Assembly (NCBI GenBank): GCA_019671005.1
Contig: CM033717.1
Location: 73,577,850 to 73,641,849 of the forward strand
Length of the DNA stretch: 64,000 nt
Reading direction: 5' to 3'
From: Hibiscus mutabilis
Taxonomy: Eukaryota > Streptophyta > Magnoliopsida > Malvales > Malvaceae
Below are positions 23,311 through 35,312 of the stretch, piece by piece; position 1 is the first letter of the stretch; the number at the start of each line of letters is the position of its first letter. The notes under the pieces were generated by a model. The model was not told where the DNA came from. It saw nothing but the letters and a program-made list of their open reading frames with translations, and made no database searches. Position numbers and translations under genes: made by a program.

Positions 23311-23895
23311 GCGTGGCAGGGTGCAAGGCGGGGCAGTGCTAAATTGGTGAACCCGTGACTAAAGTGTTAAATTGGATAACCGTGAATTGTTTTTTCATGC
23401 ATGTGAATTGACAGGTTTGTATTTATTAAAAGGTGGGGTGGTGGGTTGAGTAGATGAGGTTTAGATTTTAGTTGTTAAATAGGGGTTGAAAGTAAGGTAT
23501 TGTAGAAGAAAGTTTTTGAAGAAATTAGGTGAAGAGGTAGGAAAAAAAAGATTTGGAAAAAATATTGTAAGATTTTAAGTTTATATATTTTATTTTTAAA
23601 TTTAGTTATAATATTTTGAGTTGTTTTTTTCAGTATGAAATTTTAAAGTAGTAGTTACGATTAAATTTAGTGGTAATTGTTTTTACTAATATTTTCTTAC
23701 TTGTCATGTATGTAGTTTTGTTAGAAGGATGGTCGATTCAAATCCTATGTTGAGATTACAAAATCGACATATGGTAAAAAAAATTTAAAGAAGTTAATTT
23801 GAAATTAGTAATATTTTATTCTCTTATTTGTTATTATTAACAAATTTTTTATTTTAATGTAGGCAACCAAAAAAACCTTTAAACATTACCTAAGA

Positions 23896-25787
23896 ATGGA
23901 TAGTAATGACCCACACCCCGATATGATTCAATGGTTGCAAGATACGGGATTCTATCATGTCACATTTATTTGTGGCTACAAGCTGATTCCTGGTTTAATT
24001 ACTGCACTAATTGAGCGTTGGAGACTGGAGACTCATACGTTTCACATGTCGTGTGGAGAATGTACCATTACGCTCGAAGACGTGGTGATGCTAATCGAGG
24101 TCCCGATAAACGGGAGTCTATTAGTTAAGGAGACGGAGGATTCAGTTGCAAAGCTTTGCTATGATTACCTCAACAAGGTTCCAATTGGAACCGATGTAAG
24201 AGGATCTCGTATTAAATTGAGCCGGTTGCAGAGAGAATTCAAGCTCGGGCGCAATAATACACCGCAAGATATTAGTTGTGCAAGTCAAGCCTATATTTTA
24301 TAGCTCATTGGGGATACTGATGCCAGATAAATCTGGAAATCTTGTTCACACACGGTATCTACCATATATGTCATCGTCTTTAGAAGCTGGTAATTATAGT
24401 TGGGGATCAACAATATTAGCATTCTTGTACCATGAGTTGTGCAAGGCCGCTCTATTAGATAGTAATGGTGTGAAGGTAAGGGGTATTGGTGGATGTTTGT
24501 TGCTATTGCAAGCTTGGGCATGAGAATGACTTCCATTTTTTACGTCGGTTACTCAAAGTTCGAGAAATTTTCTCCTTGTCAGTAGGTAATTTTTTTACTT
24601 TGATTTGAAAGTTTAAGTTTACTCAATTTTAAAATATTTTTATTTTATGTGAAAAATAATCAAACGATTGTTATTTGGATGTGTATGCAGATGGAATGCG
24701 AAAAAAGCTCACACAGAGTTAGCACACAACAATGTGAGAGTGTTTAGAGCTTCTATTGATTTATCTTGTAAAAATGAGGTATCGAAATTAATTTACTTTT
24801 ACATGTTATTTTTTAAGTAATTAACTTACTTTTTAAGTTAAATTTATATAATTTTTGCAGTTTATTTGGAGGCCATACACCGGTGTACGCGTAAATGTAC
24901 CATAAGCATTTATAATGATTCCTATCTCTGGTGTGCGGTTACACCCATGATCCACTTTGCTTTTGTGGAGTATCAGTTCGAAGATAGGGTCTTAAGACAG
25001 TTTGGATTCCATCAGTCCATTCCGAGAGATCCACTGAATCATGACACCTTACCCGTATGGACTTTCGCGGCAAGGGGCATCATGCATGGGAAATAAAGCA
25101 TGACAAATACGTTGATATGTGGAACAACAGATGTGAACCGTTGCCACCTCGCTCTCCATATCAAGCCGATGATTTGGAATCAGATAATTTAGAGTACATG
25201 TTCTTCTATCGCAATAATGGAAGGCCGTACTTGACTACTGCGAACGAACAAGAACAATATCGAGTATTTCTAAAAAATATGGTGGTCATTGTCAATCATC
25301 TAAGAGTGCAGCGGGCCGGAGTCAAGCGGATAAATATCACAGTGAATTTGGTATACCAGATATGTATGCTGGTACTTCTCGAACCATATATGAACATCCA
25401 GCAATGGCCGAGAGCTCGGTAGCAAATCCAGTGGATGACAGATTTTATCATCCACATCAACCCATTTACCATCCAGCTGTAAGCGGGAGCTCGTTTGCCA
25501 ATCCAGTGGATGACATATTTTATCATCCATAACCACTCATTTATCATCCATCAATGGGCGGGAGCTTGGTTTCCAATCCAATGGATAACAAATTTTATCA
25601 TCCACCCATTTATTATCCAGTAGTGGGCGGGAGCTCGGTTGCGAATGATTTTGAAGCATACATACCAGATTTTTATTATTCACAGTCACCCATGTACCCA
25701 AGCTTTGGTGGAAACATGGATTATCAAGGGATCACAGATTTCATAGCGTATACTCTGGTGATTGATGATGATGAAGATGATGTTTAA
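23896..25787 (+). pseudogene. Plant mobile domain (MAIN-like) protein remnant
   Basis: Starting at the ATG at 23896, the frame reads HPDMIQWLQDTGFYHVTF, a Trp-Arg block and the family signature FHMSCGECTITLEDVVML, matching the plant mobile domain (PMD) of MAIN-like proteins. The frame stops at 24303 and resumes one base off at about 24300 (LGILMPDKSGNLVHTRYLP, then IGGCLLLLQAWA). Later pieces include FIWRPYTG (from 24862), MIHFAFVEYQFEDRVLRQFG and the C-terminal block at 25057-25422. A repeat-rich tail follows (25425-25650), with an internal TAA near 25531, and an acidic end. PMD genes exist both as host genes and as cargo of MULE and other transposons; the facing MULE remnant suggests the latter. 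It is clearly broken. Confidence 0.75.
25425..25643 (+). repeat. 75-bp coding tandem repeat, three copies
   Basis: Three units of 75, 75 and 69 bp begin AATCCAGTGGATGAC or close variants at 25425, 25500 and 25575. Each encodes a 23-25 residue module, NPVDDxFYHPxxPIYHP then a Gly/Ser stretch. The third lacks two codons; the second has a stop. Confidence 0.8.
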
Positions 25788-26325
25788 GAGGATGATGATG
25801 ATGCACCCCAAAGACCGCAACGAGATCGACGACCACCGCGGCTTTAACTAACAAGTATTTATTACATACCATACCTAAAATTGCGCTGCGAATGTGGGGA
25901 TTTTTCCACATGCGACTCTTATTCTATGTAATACAAATATTTGAATTTGATTATTATTGTTTCGACATGTGATGTCTATTTTTATTAGTTATTTGAATTT
26001 AAATATGATTCATTACCAAAATAAACATCGAACAAGTATTAACTAACAAGGAAACCATATGCATCAAATAACTTACTCATAATCAAATAGAAAAATGTCC
26101 ATTTGAATACAAAGATAAAGAAATGAAACCAGTGAATGAAATCACCAAGGCATGGCCATGTAATTCGATTGATTTGGACATTTTGTTTTTTGAATGTCTT
26201 GTAATCCTACATTTCATACATCTCTTTGGTTCTTCTGCCTCCCTATAATGAAGATCTATAATGGTATAGATTTGAGTCTAGGAAGGTCGACCGTTTGGTT
26301 CTCTACAGAGTGCTGGATTCGATAA
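25788..26325. other. Spacer between PMD and MULE remnants
   Basis: AT-rich sequence. The phrase AAAATTGCGCTGCGAATGTGGGGATTTTTCCA at about 25878 closely matches one inside the MULE transposase (27078, AAAATTGTGTTGCGAATG), so a short piece of transposase is duplicated here. Confidence 0.5.
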
Positions 26326-29300
26326 CTATTCGGCATGCTCCAGTGGCAGCCAATATTGAAAACTCGCGATCAGTGGGAACTCACATTTGTAAATATTTAT
26401 TATCCTATGCAAGTTAAAGCATTCATCCGCAAAGCTGTACGAGTAAACCTCTTTAGACATACATACTGCGGTTGCATACCTACATGGATATCGCCATGCC
26501 TGGAACTCACCACAGTCACACAATCTTTGCCTAAAATGGACTCAAAATATTTAGCGGTGCCCTCCTTCATTGTTGCGCATGGAATCAACAACATCAAAAA
26601 TCTGTCTATTTAGGTCAAAACCCGTGAACAACCATCGATCTTGCCAGTTTCACGTTCTTTTCCATTTTTCTCACAAGATCGGGAGACCAAACTTGTCCCT
26701 TATTTATCATAGCCTGAATTTATGATCCTTTATCGGACCAAACCTTTGCCAACCTGTAGTACGTCTCTCTCACCAAGCTTGTTATTGGGAGATGGCGTGT
26801 TCCTTTTAATACACCATTTATGCACTCCACAAGGTTGGTTGTCATTTGCCCGTATCGTTGTCCTTCATCATACGATTAGGTCCATCTTTCCCTCTCTATA
26901 TTGTTTGCCTACGCCCAAACATCTTCGTCGTACTCCATGACTAAATTTGCCAACTTCCTCTCAAAATTTGGCGTATTAGTTTATATCATGTTTCGTAATA
27001 TATGTTGTTAGTATCGACAAATGTCATAACACATAAATAATTGAGTCTAAGAAAACGAAAATTACATACCCATGCCTAAAATTGTGTTGCGAATGTGGGG
27101 ATTTTTCCATCTTTCAATAGTGTTCTTGCCAATATGGCGTACACAGTGTTGGAGTATGCCCAAAGACCAATTATGAGATGGTTATAAAAGACATACTTAT
27201 TTTATCATGTTTATTAATAAGAAGCCATTATTATTATTTCAATCTTATTATGTGTATCTATAAATAAACTGGATTATAATAAAGTCCTTAGAATAATATA
27301 GTTATTCTTGAATATCCTTAGCCGAGAATTATTGTGGGCTTGGACAACAATAATGTATTAAGACTAATATGTAGTTGATTGATGACAAAGTGTTGTCATT
27401 GACATGGAGATGTCAAAATCAATACATAAGTATGTGTTAGGGAACGACATACTAGACTGACCTACTATCAGCATGTTTCTTGGATTATTATGTGACAGTC
27501 ACAACATTGCTCATGGTGATAACTACATGTATGATCCTCATACTTGAGATCATCATTATTTCAACATCGTGAGTGACATATTTTGATACGGCCAAACGTG
27601 TTTCGTAACTGACTACACTATAAAGACTGATATTGGATATGTCACAATCCATGTACCGAAATATGGTTGATCAAGATAGGATTTGTCCCTCCTACATAAT
27701 AGGAGTAATATCATAGGCCACTTGATTGAGTGAGACTAGAAAATGCATGGCCATGCTCGAATATATTAATATGGAATATCATAGTTATTTGTTTATAATA
27801 GTCTACTCAAGATATCAAGAAACATTAGATGGACTATACAAGTGTGACTAATCCATGACTTGTGTCCGATCTAGATATGAGGACAAAATGATGAAATACA
27901 TAAAAGAAGTTAATCACGAAAAAAGGTTAAATCGAACCACGATTTCATGTAACTTAGGTAGCAATGATGTATTGCTAGATGTCACTCATTGCTTGTAATA
28001 TTAGAATTGTTCTGGATATTATTGCTAACATTACATGAACTTACAAGGGTCACACCTTATGATTGAAACGAACAAATATTGACTAGATAGTATGTGTACA
28101 AACTTGTTGTACACGTAATTAGTGAGAAACGGAAATTGTTATAATTATTGTAATTATAGATAATTTCGTTTTTATATATATGTTAATATTTGATAAGTTA
28201 TTGTAATTATCAAATACTATTAAATATATATCTCTAAAAGAAACCTAATTAAAGTAGAATCAGATTCTACATATTTAATTATATTCGGTTAAATATATTG
28301 TATATTTAAAGAATCCGAATTTAATTAGAATTAGGTTTTTAAATATTATATAAAGGCATAAGGTCTAGCAGCCAACATATATATTTTTCGAAAATCCTCT
28401 TTAATAGTTAAAGAAGAGAAAAATTGTTTGTTTTATTTGGGTGGACTGCGTAGAGGTCGGAACACTGCTGTGACGACTCGGATTTGATTTGGATTCTCCC
28501 ATACTCGCTGCGGAATTCCAGATTACTTGAGGTAATGTTTTCATCCTTTATCACCCCGAATTCGTCCCTTGTACATGGATCACTGGTGGATTATGCCGGA
28601 TAATTTTTTCGCTGCTCCATTGGGGTGTACCGGCGTTTCCCAACAATACGCAAGATAGGTGTGTGGAGGTTTTCATCCGCTGTTCTGTCGATCAATTGTT
28701 GCTAAAATGCATGATGCTCTATCAGAAATCAAGCAAACCCCATCTTCTTGGATGACATGCTTACGTAAATTACTCAAAAAGAATTTTCAAGAATTTGTCG
28801 ACTCTTTATCAACAATTGCGAAGGCAATCGAAAAGATATTTTCATTACCATCTTGTGTAACGGCAATCAACAATACATGTTTGTATCTTCCGTACAATCA
28901 TATGCCATTGACTTGGACCATACATTTGCAATATGGAAAGCCGTCAATGTATGGCTTGAATGCCCAAAATGATTTGTCGAATATTTTTCCCCTTGAAGAA
29001 CACCTTTCCGGTTGCATGCATCCAATGTTTTATACCTGACTATGGTCTCCAGAACAAATAATGCCATTGCATTCAATAAAGCATGTAGCTCATTGTACGA
29101 CTTCTCGTAATTACCGTACACTTTTTTCAACGCCTTATCTCTTGCATACCAACCCTTACTATATTCTATTTGATACTCAAACTGTTGCTTAATAGATGTC
29201 ATAATCGTTGAAACAGTAACCCTTGGATTTGCTTCAACCAACATCTTCACGTGCCTGCTTATTATATCCGAGTCTAGTTTACGGTGGTCTTGGTTGATGG

Positions 29301-29345
29301 AATTTCGTAAACAAGTGTGGAAACCATTGTACTTTGTAATCTTCC
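26326..29345 (-). pseudogene. MULE (MuDR-type) transposase remnant, split by an LTR-like insertion
   Basis: On the minus strand, the pieces in protein order are: HTCLRNSINQDHRKLDSDII with VKMLVEANPRVTVSTIM and YSKGWYARDKALKKVYG (29345-29040); DGNENIFSIAFAIVDKE and DGVCLISDRASCILATID (28900-28660, transposase core); VRHIGKNTIERWKNPHIRN (27140-27070); and the SWIM zinc finger CDCGEFQAWRYPCRYATAVC (26523-26460). Breaks include frameshifts and a TGA in place of Trp in NSWKFF (near 28790). The insertion lies exactly between LAYC and VRH at 28645/27147. The N-terminal part is missing beyond 29345. This is a dead transposase of the MuDR class; it would once have cut and moved MULE elements. Confidence 0.75.
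27147..28645 (+). mobile_element. Probable solo LTR inserted in the MULE transposase
   Basis: The 1.5-kb block starts TGTTGGAGTATGCCC and ends GTTTCCCAACA, typical TG..CA LTR ends with a five-base inverted repeat. A TATA-like motif (TATATAAAGGCATAAGG, near 28350) sits where an LTR promoter would be. It has no coding frame. It interrupts the transposase codon for codon. A clean target duplication is not visible (CACAG left, ATACG right). It is probably the result of recombination between two LTRs; strand is inferred from the TATA motif. Confidence 0.6.
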
Positions 29346-29458
29346 AATATTTTTTCCTCGAAGTTTAGACACTCGGATCTTCCAAGTACAATCTTCCCCA
29401 ATTCCTGCAAAACTTTTGCTTCTTAGTATGTTGTCTTTCTTCTTTTATCCCTCTGCTC

Positions 29459-30382
29459 TTAGTTGTGAATTGGAGGTTTTCTCCTAGCTGGAGAATAGTC
29501 CATTTCAACAATGTGCACATACTGGTCATGGAGTTTCTCTTGCTTCCCACCATTTCCTTCCTTGGCAATGGCAGCTGATTTGAGTTTTGAAGTAGGGTCA
29601 TTATTAGCTTTGTTTTCTCCATTGATCTCCTCTCTCTGTATACATGGATTCATGTAAAGGGAGATCTAAACTAAACCCTAGCTATGGAAATATTGATATT
29701 AAAATGTTTACTATAAATTAACCAACCTTTGAAGTGGTGGTAGATGAAGGATTACTAGTAGTAGTTGCAGTAAAAAGTTTCCTACCCTTTTTTGCAGAAG
29801 AAATCTGCTTTAGATACAGATGCCATTGTTTTGATTGATACAACTTTGAATTCTACACAAATCAAATGCCCCGTAATCATATAGTAGAGAAACATTTCTT
29901 TGTCAGATTACATGTATGGCCATGGGAATGGGTTCAAATATTTTGAGACACCCACACCCGGTTCTTATGAGAGTTTTTAAAGAATAGCTAGCCATGGGAG
30001 GAACTAATCCTAAGGGAAAGGAAATTTTAGTGGTGCCTTGATCTGTGCTTCCTAGGTCTATAGTAATCTTAATGAAAGCTTGGTAGCAAGTGGTGTGATT
30101 TTCTCTTCTCGGTACCTGAACAATGCCCTTGTCTGCAGAGAATGACATCTCCTATAACTCCATTACTGTTTCTCGTTGGTCTGAAACTGTTCTCCAAACA
30201 AATCCCTACAAAAAGAATGAAACATTAGATGTCTGAACTTAGTGATGAGGCATTGTTGTTACTTGTTGGTAAGAAACAAGTGTTGGCATACCTTGAACAG
30301 TACTGGAAAAGAAAATGAACAACACCAGAAGAGAGAATGGTAAGCACTGGGAAAGCTTCATTTGCAGAAAATAATGTTCCAT
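29459..30382 (-). CDS. Root meristem growth factor (RGF/GLV/CLEL) peptide precursor, possible frame problem
   Basis: Exons on the minus strand: 30382-30292 (signal peptide, MKLSQCLPFSLLVLFIFF followed by STVQG), 30205 to about 30110 (ending GHCSG), about 29786-29727 (GRKLFTATTTSNPSSTTTSK) and 29635-29459. The precursor ends exactly in MDYSPARRKPPIHN, which fits the RGF/GLV consensus: Asp-Tyr for tyrosine sulfation, Pro-rich middle, terminal HN. Length (about 138 residues) suits the family. RGF peptides are secreted, sulfated and sensed by RGI receptor kinases to control root meristem size and gravitropism. Exon 2 ends at TCAG|GTACCG in phase 1, but exon 3 after AAAAAAG|GGTAGG needs phase 0; joined as seen it meets TAG. 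So a one-base insertion, an unusual splice, or a different exon 2 boundary must be assumed. A second ATG lies at 30361. Confidence 0.7.
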
Positions 30383-33190
30383 TTTCTGAAGAGTAGGGGA
30401 AGTTCATGCCCCTTAATATATGCTACTTGGCTGTTAGGACCCACATCAGTAGGGCACCCCAATACCCCATTGTTCAATAATGGATTGTGAGTTGGTCTTG
30501 TTCTAAGATCCTTTTAGCTATGGACTGTATAGGGCTGTATGCCTACAGTGAGACATAGTAGAGGATGCTCTCTCCACTGTGCTGAGTTTTTAAGTGTCAA
30601 AAATCAAAACGAAACCCCAAAAAAGACAGCAGAGTTTTCAAAGGAGCCTTCAGAGAATGGAAAACAACAACACTTTTGGGTGTTGTGTTCCTTGAAGGAG
30701 AAAGCTTGAAGGTTTTCTGAGATCGTGTTTGAGAAGATGTCTTCATGTTTATACCGTGAATGAATCTGATATTGCCATATCTCTGCAGTTGTTAGAGACA
30801 AGATGGGCCAGGTTTCACGTATGACGAGGAGAAAAATTTAGTAAAGACGGTGACATGAAATGCTGGAAGTCACCACCCCTTCTGTCACTCAATTTGCCTT
30901 ATGCTTTGACAATGAGTATAGTAGTCTACATTACTTGTAAGAAATCTTAGCTTTATGAATTGAGCAATTTGAATTGATGGAGTTGTTCGTCTACTAGACC
31001 TTTATAGTAAGGACAAAGTTATAACTTAAAAATTAAAGGGCTCGAGAATGAAATGTTAGAGTAAGAGCTATTATAAAGAAATTTAAAAAAAAGACTAGAA
31101 ATGTCAATGACAAGATTATATTTGTTGGTTTCACGTAAATCAAGTTTAATTTCACTTTCACACTATACCACTAAGATAAGAAGTATTTAAGGATATCATA
31201 GTAAATGAAATAAATTATAATTTAAAATTTTATGGGGCTAAATTTAAAAAAAGAATTGGATCATAAAAATAAAATTATAACCGTAAGGGTGGGCCGCAGA
31301 GGCTAAGCATTTGTCAACCCCTTGTAGCTATACCCTTATTTATAGTATTTGATTAGATTAGTTCGTTAATAAATTAAATACGATAGTGATTATATAAAAA
31401 ATCTTATTATTAAAACATGAGGGGAAAATAATACGTTTGTTGGTAATTCGTTTCTAAAGCAGTGGTTCCACCACGACATGGTTACAAGTTTTCAGTCGTC
31501 TACTTATTTTATTATTTTCTAGTCAATGCTAACGGTGTTGTTTTACAATAACATTTATCCAACAACGTTTACTAAACTTGGCATAAAATATTAGAGCTAC
31601 TTAAGTTCTAATTGATCTTGAAAATAATCGAGTCAAAGGACTTGTTACCCTTTTTATGATTGGCGTGAGGGCTCCGGCAAGGTTGCCGATGAATAAACCC
31701 ACCACCAACATGACCCAATTGCCGTATATATACATGTACGTAAGTTACATTAATCGTTCAACTTAATTGTTAGGTGATTGCGATATTTTGATATAAAAAT
31801 TGTATAAAATTTACACGTTATAAAATTTAAAACTTAAAATTTTAATCCTAACACCTTAAAAATAAACTCAAAATTTTAAATTAACCATAAATCGTAAATT
31901 CTACATTCTACACCCTAAACCCTTAAACTCCAAACCATAACTTAAATTTATAAACCCTAAAATTGAAAGGCTTGTGTGAAGTAAAGCTTTCAAAATATTT
32001 TCCTTCTTTTAATAGTATTAAATTGATTATAAGATAATATCTGTTGAAATATTATTTTAATATTTTGATAAAACACACATTTGCAGATAAAATCCGTCTC
32101 TTAAAGTAGACATCATCTTTTTTTTTTTTACTAAAACCATTTGACGAGTTTAAGTGAGTGCGATATTTTAAATTGCTAAAATGATTTATATCTTACTTGT
32201 CGAAATAATTGTGGAAATATCATGGCATGCTATGAAGTTTTCATTCAATTAATGATATGTTGTAGTATTTTACAAAGGGTGTAAAACAGAAGAGTTTAAA
32301 TTATATATATATAAAAATTTTAAAATAATATCAGCAATTATCTTAAAAAGTTATTTTAGTCGTTTAACTTTTATGTGTTAAAAAATATATATTAAATTTT
32401 AAATTTTATTATAAAATAGACAACACGTACGCCATTGATTGATGTTAAAATATGACATGACATATTAAAAATAATAAAAACTAATTTATTTAGCCCCAAT
32501 TATTATTAAATTTTCATTTAATATTTTTAAATAATAATTTTAATAAAATCAGAAAAGTTTTAGAAGAATACAAAAATTCACTGTTGATTTTTAAAATTCT
32601 AATTTTGTGAAATATTTTAAAATAAAATTAACAACGAATATAACATACTTTCATAAAGCAAAGAGCTCGTTCGACAATTTTAGAAAATCATCTTCATATT
32701 TATCTTAAAAGCATCACATCGATACAAATAAATCCTTTGGATATTGTTAGAGATAATTTAAACAAAAAAATGCCAAGAGCTTGTTGGACAATGCTTTTTT
32801 AACGGGTTTAACTGTTGAATAGAAAAATAATATCAAACAGTTACATTAAACATTTCAACCGAGCATTTTTATATAATTTGATCTCAAACGAAAATTAAAA
32901 AAAAAAACTATCAACAAATAGACGTTCTTATCTAAATTAACGTCGAAAAGCTACGCCAAACGAAGTCTAAATATTCTAAACAAACCGGATTCATAACTGC
33001 TAGTTTTAGGATTGACACAATGGGTATTGGTCCAACAAGTTCAGAAAAACAATGATATACACAACTTGCACCAACAATATGCTAAACACAAACTTGATTC
33101 TTACTAATATTGTTCCTTAAAAAGATGAGAGAACATTAAAAATAACGAAAAAAATCAAAAATTAACTCATATTTAAATCTAACAACTCTA
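30383..33190. other. AT-rich spacer, upstream of RGF-type gene
   Basis: The first few hundred bases are the promoter side of the RGF-type gene, with a TATA-like CATATATTAAGG on the minus strand near 30412-30423. The rest contains no recognisable gene; a CCCTAAA-like element lies at 31.78-32.0 kb. Confidence 0.4.
31775..32010. mobile_element. Small element with telomere-like CCCTAAA interior, family B
   Basis: The edge GATATTTTGATATAAAAATTG is followed by degenerate CCCTAAA repeats (ACCCTAAACCCTTAAACTCC near 31911). The inverted edge and interior match the copy at 37.68-37.96 kb. It is probably a MITE-like family; boundaries are approximate. Confidence 0.4.
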
Positions 33191-33196
33191 TTTTTA

Positions 33197-33275
33197 ATAG
33201 CACGGATCCATGTCAAGGTGTATGGACGAAAAAGTTATATTTCTATGCAAACTAAAGACCATGGATCCGTGCTAT
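33197..33275. repeat. 16-bp perfect inverted repeat with 47-base loop
   Basis: ATAGCACGGATCCATG (33197-33212) is the exact reverse complement of CATGGATCCGTGCTAT (33260-33275). It could fold into a hairpin. It may be a small foldback element; I see no evidence for a microRNA. Confidence 0.7.
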
Positions 33276-34400
33276 CGAAGACCTAGATTCTCATGAATTA
33301 CAACAGTTTATTTATTAAAATAAAACATTAAATTTCTTAAAAATATTAATAATTTATATTTTAATATTATAAATAAAATAATTAAATTAAAAGAATTATT
33401 TTAATAATAAAATTTGCTATACTTAATATGAATTAATCAAAAAAAGATTCGCATAAAATTAAAAGAAACGAGATCCTGTGCCTGGAAAAAGGCAGTGCAC
33501 GTGAGCTAGGATTTAGATCACAAAGGCAGGGCAGGCAATAGGCAAAAGGAACAAATCAGTATATAAAAAAATACCAAGGCTGAGCCAATGAATAAAACCC
33601 ATATTTTTCTGACACACAACAAAGTGGTGATGAGTCAGTCAACACGTGTTGTCTGAGATAGATCCCCTCGTGCGGCTCACACGCTGACCCACACACTCTC
33701 GCCCTTTCTTATTATTTCTTGCGGCTATGCTACTGCTGCTAGTGCTTTGACCTTTGACCACCCAATTTTATTCTGCCAGAAAAGATGAAAAATGAACATG
33801 AAAAATAAAAATTATTTGCATGATTTAAATATGGTACATATTTATTTTATGATTCATACGTAGGATTTGTAATTTTCTTTTTTTATAAATTTAAAATTTG
33901 AATTAAAATATTCTTTTAAAGAACAATATACCTTCTCATTACACAATCTTCGAATTTCAACGGTCGGGCTCCTTTGGATCCCCTTCACGTGAGGTTCCCC
34001 GTGAGGCAATCTAAACCAAACAATTTGCATGTCATGGTTTAGATCCTTAGAATTATTATGGAATTCTTAAACTGGTATCGAAATTTAAGAAGCTTTCTCA
34101 AACGGACATTTAAATTTTTAGAAAATTTTCATATTAGTACATGATGTTGAATCGGATTATGACACGTGATTATCAATAATTTAATTAGTTGTTAAGATGA
34201 CAAGTCAACATAAATATTAATTTAAACTTTTTTCAAAATAAAAAATTAATTCATTAAAGATTATCAAGTTCAAGTACCAATTTATATAATAAACCCATCA
34301 TTTATTCATGTTATTTTATTTATGTTTTTTTCATGTTACCTTTACGTAATACAATCATATTGATTATTGGTAGTGTTGGTTGTCGATCGTCGGTATTTAT
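33276..34400. other. Spacer without recognised gene
   Basis: AT-rich apart from a GC-richer stretch at 33.47-33.78 kb that contains CACGTG (G-box, near 33497) and two adjacent TTTGACC motifs (W-box like, 33744-33758). No open frame or RNA gene is recognisable. Confidence 0.35.
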
Positions 34401-34955
34401 TATTTATTTTATTTTATTTGTTATATTTTTAGTTTTTTCTTTGAGTTTTCATTTATTTTAGTAAGAATTTATGCTACAATGGCACGCCACGCTTTTTATC
34501 TGTTTTTGTGGTTCGTTTCATCTATCGTTTGACATGATTTCAACATACTTTAGCGGTTGTATGATGCTCGTATAGAGATCCTCATGGTGCTAGTTTTTTT
34601 ATTTGATTATGTTGGTAGTCATAGAAAAGATTGATCCCTACTCGTTTGATAGTTTGTTAGCCGATGTAATCAGAACTGTGTAAGCGGAACAATTTGGCTG
34701 ATAGTTTAGTTCGCTCACCATTCTTTTTTTATCTCGTAAAGAGTCTCGTTTGGCTAAAGACAAAAAGATTCATGAAGGTTTCTAAGTTTTGACGGTATGC
34801 TAATCTCTATGGAAGTGTTTGTTTTTCTTTGTATATTTGTATGAGATTTTTAGTAGACTATTCACTTTTTCTTTTCTCTATTTTTGATGTATTGTATTTG
34901 TAATATCTTTCATGTTGTTTAATAAAATTCGGATACCATTATTAAAAAAATGATG
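34400..34955 (+). mobile_element. Possible 3' end of a LINE element
   Basis: T-rich sequence with GATGTATTGTATTTGTAATATC and AATAAAATTCGG followed by an A run (near 34948), like the 3' UTR and tail of plant L1 elements. The phrase GATGTAATCAGAACTGTGTA near 34662 recurs at 35659. There are no coding domains. It is a weak assignment. Confidence 0.35.
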
Positions 34956-35099
34956 TCCATTGTCAATATATCACAAACGTGGTAACAGTCTATTCATTAG
35001 TTAAATATAAAATTTTAAACTAGAATATCATTTAAAATATCATATTTTTAATTGATGCTACATGATTACATCATTTAATTAAACGTACTATGAAATTAA

Positions 35100-35312
35100 C
35101 GAAAAATATTAGATGGACCGGCTCACCACGTCATTCATGATCTCATCTAATAAGGTCCATCTACTTCAAAATAATAATATAATAACTACTCACTTTCTAT
35201 TAATATATACGAAAGAAGTGATGATTTACCTTGAAAAAAAAATAGATAGATAGACCTTATTGTCTGGGACCACAGATGACGTGGTGAGCCGAGTCCATCT
35301 AATAATTTTTCG
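35100..35312. mobile_element. 213-bp MITE with target-site duplication
   Basis: The ends CGAAAAATATTAGATGG and (reverse) CGAAAAATTATTAGATGG are inverted, and the match extends about 65 bp through GGCTCACCACGTCAT. AAATTAA flanks both sides (35093-35099 and 35313-35319). It has no coding capacity. The 7-bp duplication leaves the superfamily open (hAT-like is possible). Confidence 0.8.

Noticed and set aside
29903..30148. 81-residue minus-strand frame inside the RGF gene
   Set aside because: It overlaps exon 2 in another frame and runs through the intron; it lacks a signal peptide and does not lead to the RGF motif.
30205..30292. CEP-type peptide, suggested by FRPTRNSNGVIGD in exon 2
   Set aside because: Only FRPT matches the CEP consensus, and the precursor ends in an excellent RGF motif instead.
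33740..33760. Two adjacent TTTGACC W-box-like motifs and an upstream CACGTG
   Set aside because: No gene could be found within several kilobases on either strand, so calling a promoter would be guesswork.
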